Origin: CAVRTM01 sp963696105
GTDB lineage: Bacteria > Actinomycetota > Actinomycetes > Actinomycetales > Dermatophilaceae
NCBI GenBank assembly: GCA_963696105.1
Contig: CAVOIP010000005.1
Coordinates: 1,782,753 to 1,846,752, forward strand
Length of the DNA stretch: 64,000 nucleotides
Reading direction: 5' to 3'
This document shows positions 41,610 to 50,853 of the stretch, piece by piece. How positions within the stretch are numbered: position 1 is the stretch's first letter; every line of letters begins with the position of its first letter. The position numbers and the translations under genes are program-made. Under the pieces are notes generated by a model. The model was given only the letters and a program-made list of their open reading frames with translations. It made no database searches and was not told the DNA's origin.

Positions 41610-42443
41610 ATGAGCGGGCTGGCCAACCCCGGGCCGGGGCTGGAGGGCCATGTTGGGCTGGTGTACCGCAGCTCGGCGGTCCGCGACGAATGGCTGGCGG
41701 CGTTCGTCGGGACGGGGTTGCAGCGCGGCGAGCAGGTGGTGCTCATGGCCGGTGCGGATGACCGCACGTGGCAGGCAGGTCTGGCTGCTCGCGGCGTGGA
41801 CACCAGCGGTGCCGCCCGGGAGGGGTCGCTGGCCATCGTGGATCCGCCGGGCTTCTATCCGGCCCAGGGCCAGGCAGCCCTGGTCGACCAGGTGCTGGAC
41901 ACCGGACGCCCGGGACTGCGCCTGGTCGCACACGCCGAGGTGGCGCTGGGGTACCTCGGCGAGGCCGGGTACCGCCGGGTCGAGCAGGAGATGGATCACC
42001 TGTGCGCCACCCGGCCGGTCACGCTGTTGTGCCAGCTGCAGGCCGACTCCACCCGCGGGGCGGAGTCGGGGTCGATGCTTCCAGCCGTGATCGAGGAGCA
42101 CCGGCATGCACTGCACGGGCCCGGCGTCACCGTCCGCCGGGACTCGGGCGGCGTGCGGCTGAGCGGCGAGCTGGACCTGGCCAGCGGGGGCCTCGTGGAG
42201 GCCGTGCTGCGGCGGGCCGCCCGGGACGGCCCCGGATTCGGTGCGCCCGCGGCGGAAGGCATCGTGGTGGACCTGTCCGGACTGGAGTTTCTGGATGTGG
42301 CGGGGTTCCGGGCGCTGCTGCGGGGCACCGAGCAGTGGCGCCGTCGCGGCGGCGTCATGGTCCTGACGGGCGTGCACGGCACCACCCGGCGGGTGATCGA
42401 CATCCTCGGCGGAAGAGACCGCAGCGATGTCCTCCTCAGGTAG
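41610..42443 (+). CDS. MEDS-domain sensor fused to STAS (anti-anti-sigma type)
   Basis: A 277-aa soluble protein. Residues ~10-165 form a MEDS (DcmR-type) sensory domain: HVGLVYRSSAVRDEWLAAFV, LQRGEQVVLMAGADD, LLCQLQADSTRG. Residues ~172-272 form a STAS domain (VRLSGELDLASGG, VVDLSGLEFLDVAGFRALLR), where the Ser/Thr position normally phosphorylated by a cognate kinase is occupied in the LDVAGF loop by non-Ser residues, so phospho-switching is doubtful; STAS-STAS or kinase binding by ligand state is an alternative. It precedes a STAS-HATPase gene by 247 bases. The ATG at 41610 is chosen; an in-frame GTG at 41601 is possible. Confidence 0.85.
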   Translation: MSGLANPGPGLEGHVGLVYRSSAVRDEWLAAFVGTGLQRGEQVVLMAGADDRTWQAGLAARGVDTSGAAREGSLAIVDPPGFYPAQGQAALVDQVLDTGRPGLRLVAHAEVALGYLGEAGYRRVEQEMDHLCATRPVTLLCQLQADSTRGAESGSMLPAVIEEHRHALHGPGVTVRRDSGGVRLSGELDLASGGLVEAVLRRAARDGPGFGAPAAEGIVVDLSGLEFLDVAGFRALLRGTEQWRRRGGVMVLTGVHGTTRRVIDILGGRDRSDVLLR

Positions 42444-42690
42444 GCGGTGGTGACGACGTCGTCGTCCACGCACGAGGCGCTGTTCTTCGACTCGCTGCAC
42501 TGCTGCAGGAACGCGGACGTCGTCGACCCAGCGCGCCTGCTCGGGGGGCTCGCGCGTGCCATGAGGTGTCCCTGACCATGGCGGGCCCTTCAGCCCATTT
42601 CCGACCACCGCGGTTTACGCTGAGCAGAGGGCAGCTCCAGACCTCGGCTCCCCGGTCAGTCAGTTGGGTCCAGACCAAGCCGAGGTGACG
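42444..42690. other. Intergenic region in the partner-switching cluster
   Basis: About 250 bases without a gene I can support. Short frames reflect GC bias. The GAGGTG ribosome-binding site of the next gene is at 42682-42687. Confidence 0.4.
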
Positions 42691-43470
42691 ATGACTCAGT
42701 CGGGCACAGCCCCCGAGAGCCGCGCCGGGGCCGTCGGCGGCTCCCGAGCCGATCCGGTGATCGGCCTGGGCCATCGCGGCGGCGTCAGCGTGCTGGACGT
42801 GCACGGCGCCCTGCCGGCCATTGCCGGCGCGGCCCACGAGGCGGTGCTGGCCCAGTGGGCCCGGTGCCCCGATGCGGTGGTGGGCGACCTGAGCGCCGTC
42901 ACGGGCCCGGTGGAGACCGGCGCGGTCGCGTTGCTGGCTTCGCTCGGCGCCCAGGTCCGGCAGTGGCCCGGGATCCCGATCGGCTTCGTCTGCCCAGACC
43001 GCCCCCTGGCGGAGTCGCTGGTCGGTGCCGCCGAAGGTCCGCACCTGCTCCTCAGGGACGACCGGGCGTCGATGTGGAAGGCTCTGGCCGCAAACGCGAC
43101 CAGCAGCACCGTCTCGGCGGTCCTGGCGCCGGAGCCAGCCTCCGCTCGCGCCGCACGTGAGCTGGTCGCCGGCGCGTGCGCCGCCTGGGGAACGCGGGCC
43201 CAGACCCCGACGGCGGCGTTGGTCACCAGCGAGCTGGTGACCAACGCCGTGGTCCACGGGGGCACGCCGCTGGAGGTGTCGTTCTCCCGGTACGGCGACC
43301 TGCTGCGCCTGGCGGTCCACGACGGCAACCACACGGCACCGGCACCAATCGCAGCCGGTTCCGAGGACTCCCACGGCCGTGGACTGCTCCTCGTCGCGGC
43401 AATGTCCGCGTCGTGGGGCGTGCTGCCGACCGGCACCGGCAAGGTCATCTGGGCGGTCCTGCCGGCCTAG
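42691..43470 (+). CDS. STAS-like domain fused to HATPase anti-sigma-type kinase
   Basis: A 259-aa protein. The C-terminal ~125 residues form a GHKL ATPase of the RsbW/SpoIIAB type: N box TPTAALVTSELVTNAVVHGG (residues ~170-189), G1-like VHDGNHTAP and G2 DSHGRGLLLVAAMSASWGV (~228-246). The N-terminal ~125 residues (VSVLDVHGALPAIAGAAHEA, CPDAVVGDLSAVTGP) have STAS-like strand-helix order. RsbW-type proteins hold sigma factors and phosphorylate STAS partners; having both folds in one chain suggests built-in regulation. The ATG is 4 bases after GAGGTG. No sigma factor gene lies in the window. Confidence 0.85.
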   Translation: MTQSGTAPESRAGAVGGSRADPVIGLGHRGGVSVLDVHGALPAIAGAAHEAVLAQWARCPDAVVGDLSAVTGPVETGAVALLASLGAQVRQWPGIPIGFVCPDRPLAESLVGAAEGPHLLLRDDRASMWKALAANATSSTVSAVLAPEPASARAARELVAGACAAWGTRAQTPTAALVTSELVTNAVVHGGTPLEVSFSRYGDLLRLAVHDGNHTAPAPIAAGSEDSHGRGLLLVAAMSASWGVLPTGTGKVIWAVLPA

Positions 43471-43573
43471 CCGCAGCCGTCAGGCGGCACCTGCGCACAT
43501 CGGCGTGTCTGTCCGAGCGGATCGCGGCAGGCGAGGGCGCGTTCGCCGGACGTGAACCAGCTCGACCCTCGAG

Positions 43574-43933
43574 TCACTCGGTCTGAGGCCGGGGCTTGAA
43601 GCGGCGAACCTCCTGAGGCCAGCCGCATCCCTCCGCGATCTTGCCCGCCCACATCTTGGCGGCCTCGTCATCGGCCACGTCCACCACGGTGAACCCGCCC
43701 AGGAACTCCTTGGTCTCGACGTACGGTCCGTCGGTGACCACCAACGTGCCACTGGTGTTGTCGGCGCTGTAGACCGGGCCGTCCTCCTCCTCCAGCCCCC
43801 CGGCGAAGACGTAAACGCCGGCAGCCTTCATCTCGGCCACTACCGCCATCGCGAGCGGTCCGCGCCCCCGGAACCACTCCTCGGTGTGGTCGCCGACCCA
43901 CTGCTGGTTGAAGTAGATGAGGTACTCGGTCAT
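43574..43933 (-). CDS. YCII-related (DGPI-type) protein
   Basis: A 119-aa ferredoxin-like-fold protein of the YCII/DGPI group: MTEYLIYFNQQWVGDHTEEW at the start, VTDGPYVETKEFLGGFTVVD (residues ~66-85) with the DGP motif, and CGWPQEVRRFKPRP at the end. Members are often encoded with ECF sigma factors; none is present here. Catalytic role unproven. GGAGAAGGAG, on the coding strand, precedes the ATG at 43933. Confidence 0.88.
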   Translation of the reverse strand: MTEYLIYFNQQWVGDHTEEWFRGRGPLAMAVVAEMKAAGVYVFAGGLEEEDGPVYSADNTSGTLVVTDGPYVETKEFLGGFTVVDVADDEAAKMWAGKIAEGCGWPQEVRRFKPRPQTE

Positions 43934-44121
43934 CGCCGCTCCTTCTCCTCGGGCGGACCCCGTGGTCCGCGTTCACCTACCCTACGAACGGCGACAGGCG
44001 GATTCGACACGGTCATCCGTGACATCGAGACACCGGTGCTGACGCTGCAGCGCAGCGTATTCGCCCGGACATCGGCCGCTCTGCGCTTCCGAACGGCGGC
44101 TGATCCGGGGCGTTGCGGGGC

Positions 44122-44562
44122 TCAGCCGATGCGCTCGGCCAGCGAGACGATGATCCCTTCCGGCCCACGGACGTAGGCCATCCGCCAGGCACCCTCGTAC
44201 TCGCCGATGCCACCGACCAGTCCGTAGCCCTCGCTCGCTGCCCAGTCGACAGCCGCCTGCACGTCGTTGACCTCGAAGGACACGGTGCGCAGTCCCAGCT
44301 CGTTGGCCATGGCGGCCGGCGAGCCCGGCACGGAGTCGGGCCGCACGAAGCTCGCGAGCTCCAGGCGGGCGCCGTCGTCGGGCGACTTCAGCATGACGAT
44401 CTCGGTGCGGGAGTCGGGAATCCCGCAGACCGTGTCCAGGAACTCGCCCTCGACGAACGCCCTGCCCTCGACCTCCAGGCCGAGCGCCACGAAGAAGGCG
44501 GTCACGACATCGAGATCTGCGACCGTGATGCCAACGTGGTCGAAGCGTCGTACATGGGACAT
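44122..44562 (-). CDS. VOC family protein (glyoxalase/dioxygenase fold)
   Basis: A 146-aa vicinal-oxygen-chelate protein with two beta-alpha-beta3 modules. Metal-ligand candidates are His in FDHVGITVADLD (residue ~9) and Glu in LELASF, plus Glu in the C-terminal VRGPEGIIVSLAER. The substrate is unknown: members include methylmalonyl-CoA epimerase, glyoxalase I and antibiotic-binding proteins. The ATG at 44562 is the first in-frame start with the conserved N-terminus. It is divergent from an MFS exporter, with ~200 bases between them. Confidence 0.87.
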   Translation of the reverse strand: MSHVRRFDHVGITVADLDVVTAFFVALGLEVEGRAFVEGEFLDTVCGIPDSRTEIVMLKSPDDGARLELASFVRPDSVPGSPAAMANELGLRTVSFEVNDVQAAVDWAASEGYGLVGGIGEYEGAWRMAYVRGPEGIIVSLAERIG

Positions 44563-44767
44563 GGGGGTGCTCCCGTCGTCGTCATCGGCCGGCTGTCTGC
44601 CCACGGTAGGCATTCTCGACTGCCGGGCCAACCGAGGACGCCGGCCGTCACCCGTGTGGACGGCCGCAACTCTGCATGGACGTCGGTCGGGATCCGCCAG
44701 GTGCCCATGTCTCGCCTCCGCGCGAAACATGAGTGTCAGCCGATCCCGTACTGCAGACTCCCGCAGC

Positions 44768-46003
44768 GTGAGGACCTACCGGGAGCTGTTCGGCGTGGGC
44801 GAGTTCCGGGTGCTCTTCGTGAGCACCTGCCTGAACGTCGCCGCCGGCTCGGTGAGCAGCCTCGCGCTGGGCACCATCACCTACGCGCAGACGCGGTCGC
44901 CCCTGCTGAGCGCGTTCGCGATGCTCGGCGGCCCGCTCGTACGCCTGGCCGCATCATGGCTGCTGCTGTCGCTGTCGGATCTGTGGCGGCCGCGCACCTC
45001 GCTGATGTTCGCCGCCGGGGTACTCGGCGCGGGCAATGCGGTGCAGGCGATTCCAGGGTTGACCTGGGAGGCGCGGTTCGTGGTGCTGGTGCTGCCGTGG
45101 GTGCTGTTGTCGGCCACCGGAGGGAGCCTGATGGCGCTGGTCTCCGAGATCCTGCCCGACGGCGCCTTCGTTTTCGGCCGCTCGACGCTGAACATCGCGG
45201 TGGGTGTCATGCAGATCGCCGGGTACGGCGCCGCCGGCCTGCTCCTCCTCGCATTCGACACCGGCCAGCTGTTCGCCGGCGCCGCTGGAGCCGGCGTCCT
45301 GACGGTCCTGCTCGTGCGCTTCGGCCTCAAGGACCGCGCCCCCCGCGCCACCGGCACGGCCGTCTCGCGCAGCCGCGCGGTCAACCGGCTGGTGCTCGGC
45401 TCCCCGGTCATCCGCCCGGTCTACCTGGCCCTGTGGGTGCCCAACGGCCTGGTCGTCGGCTGCGAGGCGCTGTTCGTGCCATACGGCGGCGACCACGCCG
45501 GCTTCCTGTTCTCCTCAGCGGCCGCCGGCATGCTCGTCGGCGACATCGGCATGGGTCGCTTCGTGCCCACGCACCTGCGCGACCGGCTGGTGGGGCCGGC
45601 TCGGGTGCTGCTCGCTGCGCCGTACCTGGCGTTCTTCCTGCACCCAGGGCTGCCGGCGGCATGCGCGCTGTCACTGGCCGCGTCCGTCGGCTACTGCGCC
45701 AGCCTCCCGCTCCAAGAGCGGCTGCTGACCCGCACTGCGCCCGACATCCGCGGCCACGTGCTCGGCCTCAACAGCCTCGGCATGACGTCGATGCAGGGGC
45801 TCGGCGCCTTGGTTGCTGGGACGATCGCGACGCTGCTCGGCGCCGACGCCGATGCCGCGGCACTCTCGATCGGCCTCATGGCCGTCGCATCGGTGGGCGT
45901 GACGTTCTTGTTGGTGCCCGGGCTGCGTCGCAGCCGGAACGGTCACGGGCTCGACGTGCTCGCACTCGACGATGCGGGGACGTCGGACCCCGTGCCGCCG
46001 TAG
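44768..46003 (+). CDS. MFS transporter
   Basis: A 411-aa polytopic protein with 10-12 predicted TM helices, related to actinobacterial MFS efflux proteins that begin with RTYRELF. The N-terminal half shows YRELFGVGEFRVLFVSTCLN and the helix 2-3 loop SDLWRPRTSL. The second half ends in an acidic cytosolic tail. Substrate unknown; drug or metabolite export is an inference. The GTG at 44768 matches the usual start of such proteins; the ATG at 44729 would add 13 polar residues. Confidence 0.82.
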   Translation: MRTYRELFGVGEFRVLFVSTCLNVAAGSVSSLALGTITYAQTRSPLLSAFAMLGGPLVRLAASWLLLSLSDLWRPRTSLMFAAGVLGAGNAVQAIPGLTWEARFVVLVLPWVLLSATGGSLMALVSEILPDGAFVFGRSTLNIAVGVMQIAGYGAAGLLLLAFDTGQLFAGAAGAGVLTVLLVRFGLKDRAPRATGTAVSRSRAVNRLVLGSPVIRPVYLALWVPNGLVVGCEALFVPYGGDHAGFLFSSAAAGMLVGDIGMGRFVPTHLRDRLVGPARVLLAAPYLAFFLHPGLPAACALSLAASVGYCASLPLQERLLTRTAPDIRGHVLGLNSLGMTSMQGLGALVAGTIATLLGADADAAALSIGLMAVASVGVTFLLVPGLRRSRNGHGLDVLALDDAGTSDPVPP

Positions 46004-46221
46004 CGTCGGGTGACCCCTCGAGGCGATGACCGGGACTTCGCGCAGGCCGGCGTGAGCTGTCGAGCAGGTGCTCCCTGCGTGAGCACCCACACCCGGCCAG
46101 GACGACGACGTACGCCGGGCCGGCGGCCCCCGCACTTTTCATGTCGGGCGCCGGACGACCTCCTCTGCCCGTACGGTGGCGGCATGCCCCGACTCCTGCG
46201 AACTGGGGAGAGGACCAGTTC
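46004..46221. other. Intergenic region
   Basis: About 220 bases holding only the ribosome-binding site GGGGAGAGG (46205-46213) of the monooxygenase. No other feature is supported. Confidence 0.4.
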
Positions 46222-47760
46222 ATGACCAGAGTGACGCTGAGCGAGCTACCCGTCACCGACACCGATGTGCTCGTCGTCGGCGCAGGGCCGACCGGTCTGA
46301 TGGCCGGGCTCGTCCTGGCTCGGCGCGGCATTGCGGCCGTGGTCATCGATCCCAAGGCCGCACCGACTCGCGAGTCCCGGGCGCTCGCCGTCCAGGCGCG
46401 GAGCATGGAGATCTACGACCAGCTCGGTCTTGCCGAGCAGGTTCTCGCCGGCGCCTACCCGGCCCTGCGGATACAGCTCCGTGCGGACGTCAGCCCGCAG
46501 GGCTTCAGCATCGCGGCGACGCAGCAGGGATCGACCCGCTACCCGGGCATCCAGATCTTCGAGCAGAGCCGCAACGAGGAGCTGCTGTCGTCCACGCTCG
46601 CCGAGACCGGCGCGGGAGTGCGCTGGCAGCACCGGCTCGTCGACCTGCTCGACAACACCGACCCCTGTGACGGACGCGTCGTGGCTCTCGTCGACGGCCC
46701 CGACGGGCTGTCGCGGATCCGGGCACGCTGGTGCATCGGCGCCGACGGGGCGCGCTCGGCCGTCCGCCGCCTCCAGGACCTCCCCTTCGAGGGCGTCACC
46801 GACGACGCGATGTTCTGTGTCGCCGACCTGCGCGGCGTCTCGGGGCTGCCCGACGGCGCGCTCGCCGCGCGGTTCGGTGAGGCGACCTTCGCCCTGCTGT
46901 TCCCGCTGGGCCCCGGCGGGCACGCCCGACTCATCTCCTTGGTGGACAGCGACGAGGTGCTCCAGGAGTCCGCCCTGGGCGCCGCCCGTGCCGACCTCGG
47001 ACTCAGCTACACCGCCGTCGACTGGTTCTCGACCTACCGCGTCCACCACCGCGTCGCGACGCGGTTCCGCAAGGGGGCGACCTTCCTCGCCGGGGATGCC
47101 GCCCACGTGCACTCTCCCGTCGGCGGACAGGGCATGAACACCGGCCTGCAGGACGCCCACAACCTCGCCAACCTCTTGGCCGACGTCGCCCAGGGCCACC
47201 TCGACCCGGCCGCGTTGGACCGTTACGAACGCGAGCGTCGCCCCGTCGCGCAGCGGCTGGTCCAGGTCACCGACCGGGCCTTCAGCGTCATCGCCCGGCG
47301 CAGCCGACGAACCGCATGGTTCCGGCGTCGGTTCAGCGGTCTCATGGCGACCCTCGCACCCCGCATCCTGGACACACCGTTGGGTCCCCGGGTCGGCGGC
47401 TACCTCGGGCAGTACCGGATCCGCTACCACTTCGCCCCCGGCCAGGCGGCGGCACCCGCGTGGGCCAACGACCGCGCCGTCGGGCTGCGCCTGCCGCCGG
47501 TCGGGGACAACCCCCACTCGCTGCGGTCCTTCACCTGGCAGCTGCACACCTACGGCGCGCGAGCAGCGCGCCCGGACGTCCCCGACTGGGTCGACGGCCC
47601 CCACAACTTCGGACCCGACAGCCACCGCCGGCTACGCCCCGATCGGCTCTACCTGGTCCGCCCCGACGGCTTCGTCGCCGCGTCCCTCCCGCTGCGCGAT
47701 GGCGTCGTGGACGAGACGACCCTGCAGTCCGCCCTCGACGCCCATCAGGTCATCCGCTGA
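46222..47760 (+). CDS. FAD-dependent aromatic-ring monooxygenase
   Basis: A 512-aa group A flavoprotein hydroxylase (phenol hydroxylase/PobA/RdmE-like). FAD motifs: VVGAGPTGLMAGLVLARRG (residues ~16-34, GxGxxG), CIGADGARSAVRR (DG motif, ~173) and FLAGDAAHVHSPVGGQGMN (GD motif, ~290). The C-terminus (~400-512) resembles the thioredoxin-like end of these enzymes without being clearly conserved. It hydroxylates an aromatic or polyketide substrate with NAD(P)H and O2; which one is unknown. The ATG at 46222 has a well-spaced GGGGAGAGG. It is not in an obvious pathway cluster here, but an MFS exporter is upstream. Confidence 0.88.
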   Translation: MTRVTLSELPVTDTDVLVVGAGPTGLMAGLVLARRGIAAVVIDPKAAPTRESRALAVQARSMEIYDQLGLAEQVLAGAYPALRIQLRADVSPQGFSIAATQQGSTRYPGIQIFEQSRNEELLSSTLAETGAGVRWQHRLVDLLDNTDPCDGRVVALVDGPDGLSRIRARWCIGADGARSAVRRLQDLPFEGVTDDAMFCVADLRGVSGLPDGALAARFGEATFALLFPLGPGGHARLISLVDSDEVLQESALGAARADLGLSYTAVDWFSTYRVHHRVATRFRKGATFLAGDAAHVHSPVGGQGMNTGLQDAHNLANLLADVAQGHLDPAALDRYERERRPVAQRLVQVTDRAFSVIARRSRRTAWFRRRFSGLMATLAPRILDTPLGPRVGGYLGQYRIRYHFAPGQAAAPAWANDRAVGLRLPPVGDNPHSLRSFTWQLHTYGARAARPDVPDWVDGPHNFGPDSHRRLRPDRLYLVRPDGFVAASLPLRDGVVDETTLQSALDAHQVIR

Positions 47761-47890
47761 CAGGGCGGCACGCGGCAATCCGGACGTCCGAACCACCAAT
47801 GTGCTCCTCTGACCGGGTGTGCCCCATAGCCGCAGACTGAAGCCCACGCCGGGGCCTGCCGGATCCTGCCGATCCTGTCCGGTGCGGGAG

Positions 47891-48748
47891 TCACACGCCG
47901 ATGGCTGCTGCCGCGAGCTGGTACCGCCGGGCTTCGTCTGCCAGGTCGAGGTCGCCACGCCCGCGTGAGACCGCTTCGTTCGTCGTCGTCAGCCGGAAGA
48001 GCAAGGCACGGGCCACCGCAGCGGTACGCACGCCGGCCTGATCCAGCAGGGATGCGGGTGCGCCGTGCCAGCAGAGCGCGTCGGCGACGACGACGCCCTC
48101 GGCGTACTCGGGCGCCCGCCAGTACGGCGAGATGTCGATGACGGCGGGCGGCAGCGTCGGGCTGAGCAGGACGTTGCCCGTCAGGTCCGCGTGCACGACC
48201 TGCGGCGGTCCAAGGGGCTCCACTGCCCGTTGCAGCCGTCGGCTGAGATCAGCGAGGTCGGGATGGAACGGGACGACGTGCTCGCCCCACGCGACTCTGT
48301 CGGCCACCGCCCACGCGTCATCGCGGGCGTCGAGGCAGTCCGGTCGGTCCAGGTGCGCAGTCGCCCGGTGAAAGGCCCGGCCGGCTTCGAGGATCTCGGG
48401 CCACGTCGACGCTTCTGTGTGGTCGGGCTCGCTTCCTTGGACCCAGCGGGTCGCCGACCAGCCCTCCCAGGACCAGGTGCCGTGGAGGGTTCGGACAGGC
48501 GCCGCGAGGCGGAACCCGTCCGCCGACACGTCGACCAGCGCTTCGGCCAGCCACTCGTGAACCGGGCCGCCGCCCGGCTTGAAGACCAGCTCCCCGGCGG
48601 CCCATGAGCTGCCCTGGCCACCGGCGAGGGGTCGGGGTGGCTCCTCCACACCGAACGCCCGCAACACACTCGCTGGCGGCTGATCGGGAAACACAGGTGC
48701 ACGGTAGAACACCGTTGCGCGCCGGGCGTGGCGGACGGTGCGGAGCAT
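47891..48748 (-). CDS. Aminoglycoside-phosphotransferase-like kinase
   Basis: A ~285-aa small-molecule kinase-fold protein. The active-site segment is VVHADLTGNVLL (HxDxxxxN, residues ~200) followed by the metal site in AVIDISPYWR; the N-lobe has LAGGQGSSWAAGELVFKPGG, reading as the nucleotide loop and a Lys. It resembles an actinobacterial family of unknown substrate rather than known antibiotic-resistance enzymes. The start is uncertain: ATG at 48748 (used), GTG at 48712, or a GTG just before FPDQPPASVLRAFGV, where most homologues would begin. Confidence 0.75.
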   Translation of the reverse strand: MLRTVRHARRATVFYRAPVFPDQPPASVLRAFGVEEPPRPLAGGQGSSWAAGELVFKPGGGPVHEWLAEALVDVSADGFRLAAPVRTLHGTWSWEGWSATRWVQGSEPDHTEASTWPEILEAGRAFHRATAHLDRPDCLDARDDAWAVADRVAWGEHVVPFHPDLADLSRRLQRAVEPLGPPQVVHADLTGNVLLSPTLPPAVIDISPYWRAPEYAEGVVVADALCWHGAPASLLDQAGVRTAAVARALLFRLTTTNEAVSRGRGDLDLADEARRYQLAAAAIGV

Positions 48749-48851
48749 CCGGTTCGTTGTCGTCCCCCGTCCGGGCGCCGGACGCACGACACGGACCGGC
48801 GACGCATCCGTCCGCGCATCCAGCTCCGAACGAACGTGCAACGCTCACGCC

Positions 48852-50632
48852 ATGACGCACGCCGAACTCCTCAACGTGTACGACCGCGAGGTCCGGGGTC
48901 GTTCCCCCACCGCCTGCCCAAGGGTTGGGCCGGTGAACAGGACGGACCCCTGACACGGTGCCTGACCCCGCGCGGGGGCTTCGCGATGTTCACCAGCGAC
49001 CCGTCCCACCTGACAACAGGTGAGCTGGAGTCCATGGTCGCCCGAACGTTCACCTTCTACGACAACCACGACCGAGGCTTCGAGTGGAAGACCTTCGACC
49101 ACGACCGCAGCGACCTCCGACCCCTGCTGGCACAGCACGGAGCCCGGCCGGAGCCATCCGAGGCGCTCGTCCTTGGCGACGCGTCCGCTCTGGCCGGCGA
49201 TGGGAACGCGCCCGCCGGCCTCACCCTCAGAGCAGTCACCTCCCGCGCCGACCTGGAACGCGTTGCCGCACTCGAGAGCGAGGTGTGGGCTGAGGACTGG
49301 TCCTGGCTGGCAGACGACCTGGAAGCCAGACTCGCGGGCACGGCACCGGTCGAGATCCTCCTCGTCGAAGACAAGGAACGGGCCGTCAGCGCAGCGTGGC
49401 TGGTGCCACTCGCCGGGACCCAGGTGGCCGGTCTCTGGGGCGGAGGCACGCTGGCCGCCTACCGTGGACGCGGCATCTACCGTGCCCTGGTCTCGCGACG
49501 GGCACGCATCGCGGTCGAGCGCGGCTACTCGACGCTGCAGGTTGATGCCTCCGAGGACAGCAGACCCATTCTCGAACGACTCGGCCTCCACGCCGTCGGC
49601 AGAACCGTGCCCTACGTGACGACCCGCACTCGGGAGCGCACGTCTCCCGACGGCTCCGAGAGCTCGTTGCCCGACTCGGTGCGACGTACGTCGCAGCCGC
49701 AGGCGGGTCACGACGTTGCTCTGGTGCTCGGTGGTGGTGGGGCTGCCGGAAATGCGTGGGAGATCGGGGTCATCGCAGGCCTGGCCGAAGCGGGTCTCGA
49801 TCTGACAGAGGCCGCCGACCTGGTCATCGGCACGTCGGCCGGTGCGACCGCGGCAGCGCAGGTGCGCAGCGGCATACCGGCGGCCGCACTGTTGGCCTCG
49901 GTGCTGTCCGAGCCCGTTCCACCGGTGGGGCGGAACCGGGAACGACCGCCGTCCCTGCCGATGGCCACGGTGTTCGAGCGGATGAGGGCCATCGGCGCCG
50001 CCGCCACCTCGGCAGCCGATCTCCAACGTGCGATGGGCGCGTTCGGGTTGGAGAGCGACTCCACACTCGGACCCTCGGCGGGACAGCGGCGCGCAGTGGT
50101 CGCCGCCAGGCTGCCCCGCCCTGAATGGCCGGACAGGCCGATGGTCGTGGTGGCGATCGACGCGCATACCGGCGAGCTGGCCGCGTTCGACCGCGAGTCC
50201 GGCGTCGACCTGGTGGACGCGGTCACCGCGAGCTGTGCACTGCCTGGTCTGGCCCCCACGCAGAGCATCAACGGCACTCGCTACATCGACGGTGGCGTGC
50301 GTTCCACCGAGAACGCCGACCTTGCCTCGGGATATGCGAACGTCGTGGTGCTCTCGCCGTTGGGTGGACGGAGCCAGACACCACCGGGACGGGACGCGGC
50401 CTCAGCAGGCCAGTTCGAGGGCCTGCGCAGACCACCGGAATGGGGCACCGACCTGGCTAGCCAGGTCGAGGCCCTGCGCAAGCGGGGCAGCCACGTCGAC
50501 GTCATCACACCGGACGCCGACTCCCGGGCCGCAATGGGCACGAACCACATGGATCCGGCAACTCGCATCCCCGCCGCCCGTGCCGGTTTCGCCCAAGGCA
50601 AGCAGGAAGCGGCCCGCGTGACGTTCCTCTGA
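48852..50632 (+). CDS. GNAT acetyltransferase fused to a patatin-like phospholipase, N-terminal frameshift
   Basis: A ~590-aa two-domain protein. The N-terminal third is a GNAT domain (TLRAVTSRADLERVAALESE, then LWGGGTLAAYRGRGIYRALV with the acetyl-CoA loop, and LQVDASEDSRPILERLGLHA). A short linker follows, then a patatin domain: oxyanion loop LGGGGAAGNAWEIGV, nucleophile elbow VIGTSAGATAAA (GxSxG) and catalytic Asp in YIDGGVRS. Both active sites look intact. The first 15 codons (MTHAELLNVYDREVRG) are at ATG 48852, one frame away from SFPHRLPKGWAGEQDG onward; one base missing near 48897 explains it. If not an error, translation could start at the ATG at ~48986 (MFTSDPSHLT). Confidence 0.82.
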
Positions 50633-50853
50633 CGAGGCCGCCAGCGCCGTCCCGTTCGCCACGGTCCGATACCAACCACCCACACATCGGGCGTCGGCGG
50701 CTGCGCAACGCTGACCTGGTGCACCGCCCGCGGCCCGACTGACGGGAGCTCGCACAACGCACGCTCCTGACTTCTGGCCTCCCACCTGCCACCCTTGGCG
50801 GTGTGCCGGTCGGCGCCCCGAGGCCGTCGGTCGCCCTTGCGGACTGGAGCGCT
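50633..50853. other. Intergenic region
   Basis: About 220 bases; it contains an in-frame GTG (50803) that could lengthen the next protein, and nothing else I can support. Confidence 0.4.

Noticed and set aside
46010..46225. Short Arg/Pro-rich frame before the FAD monooxygenase
   Set aside because: Looks like non-coding GC-rich sequence; overlaps the ribosome-binding site of the next gene.
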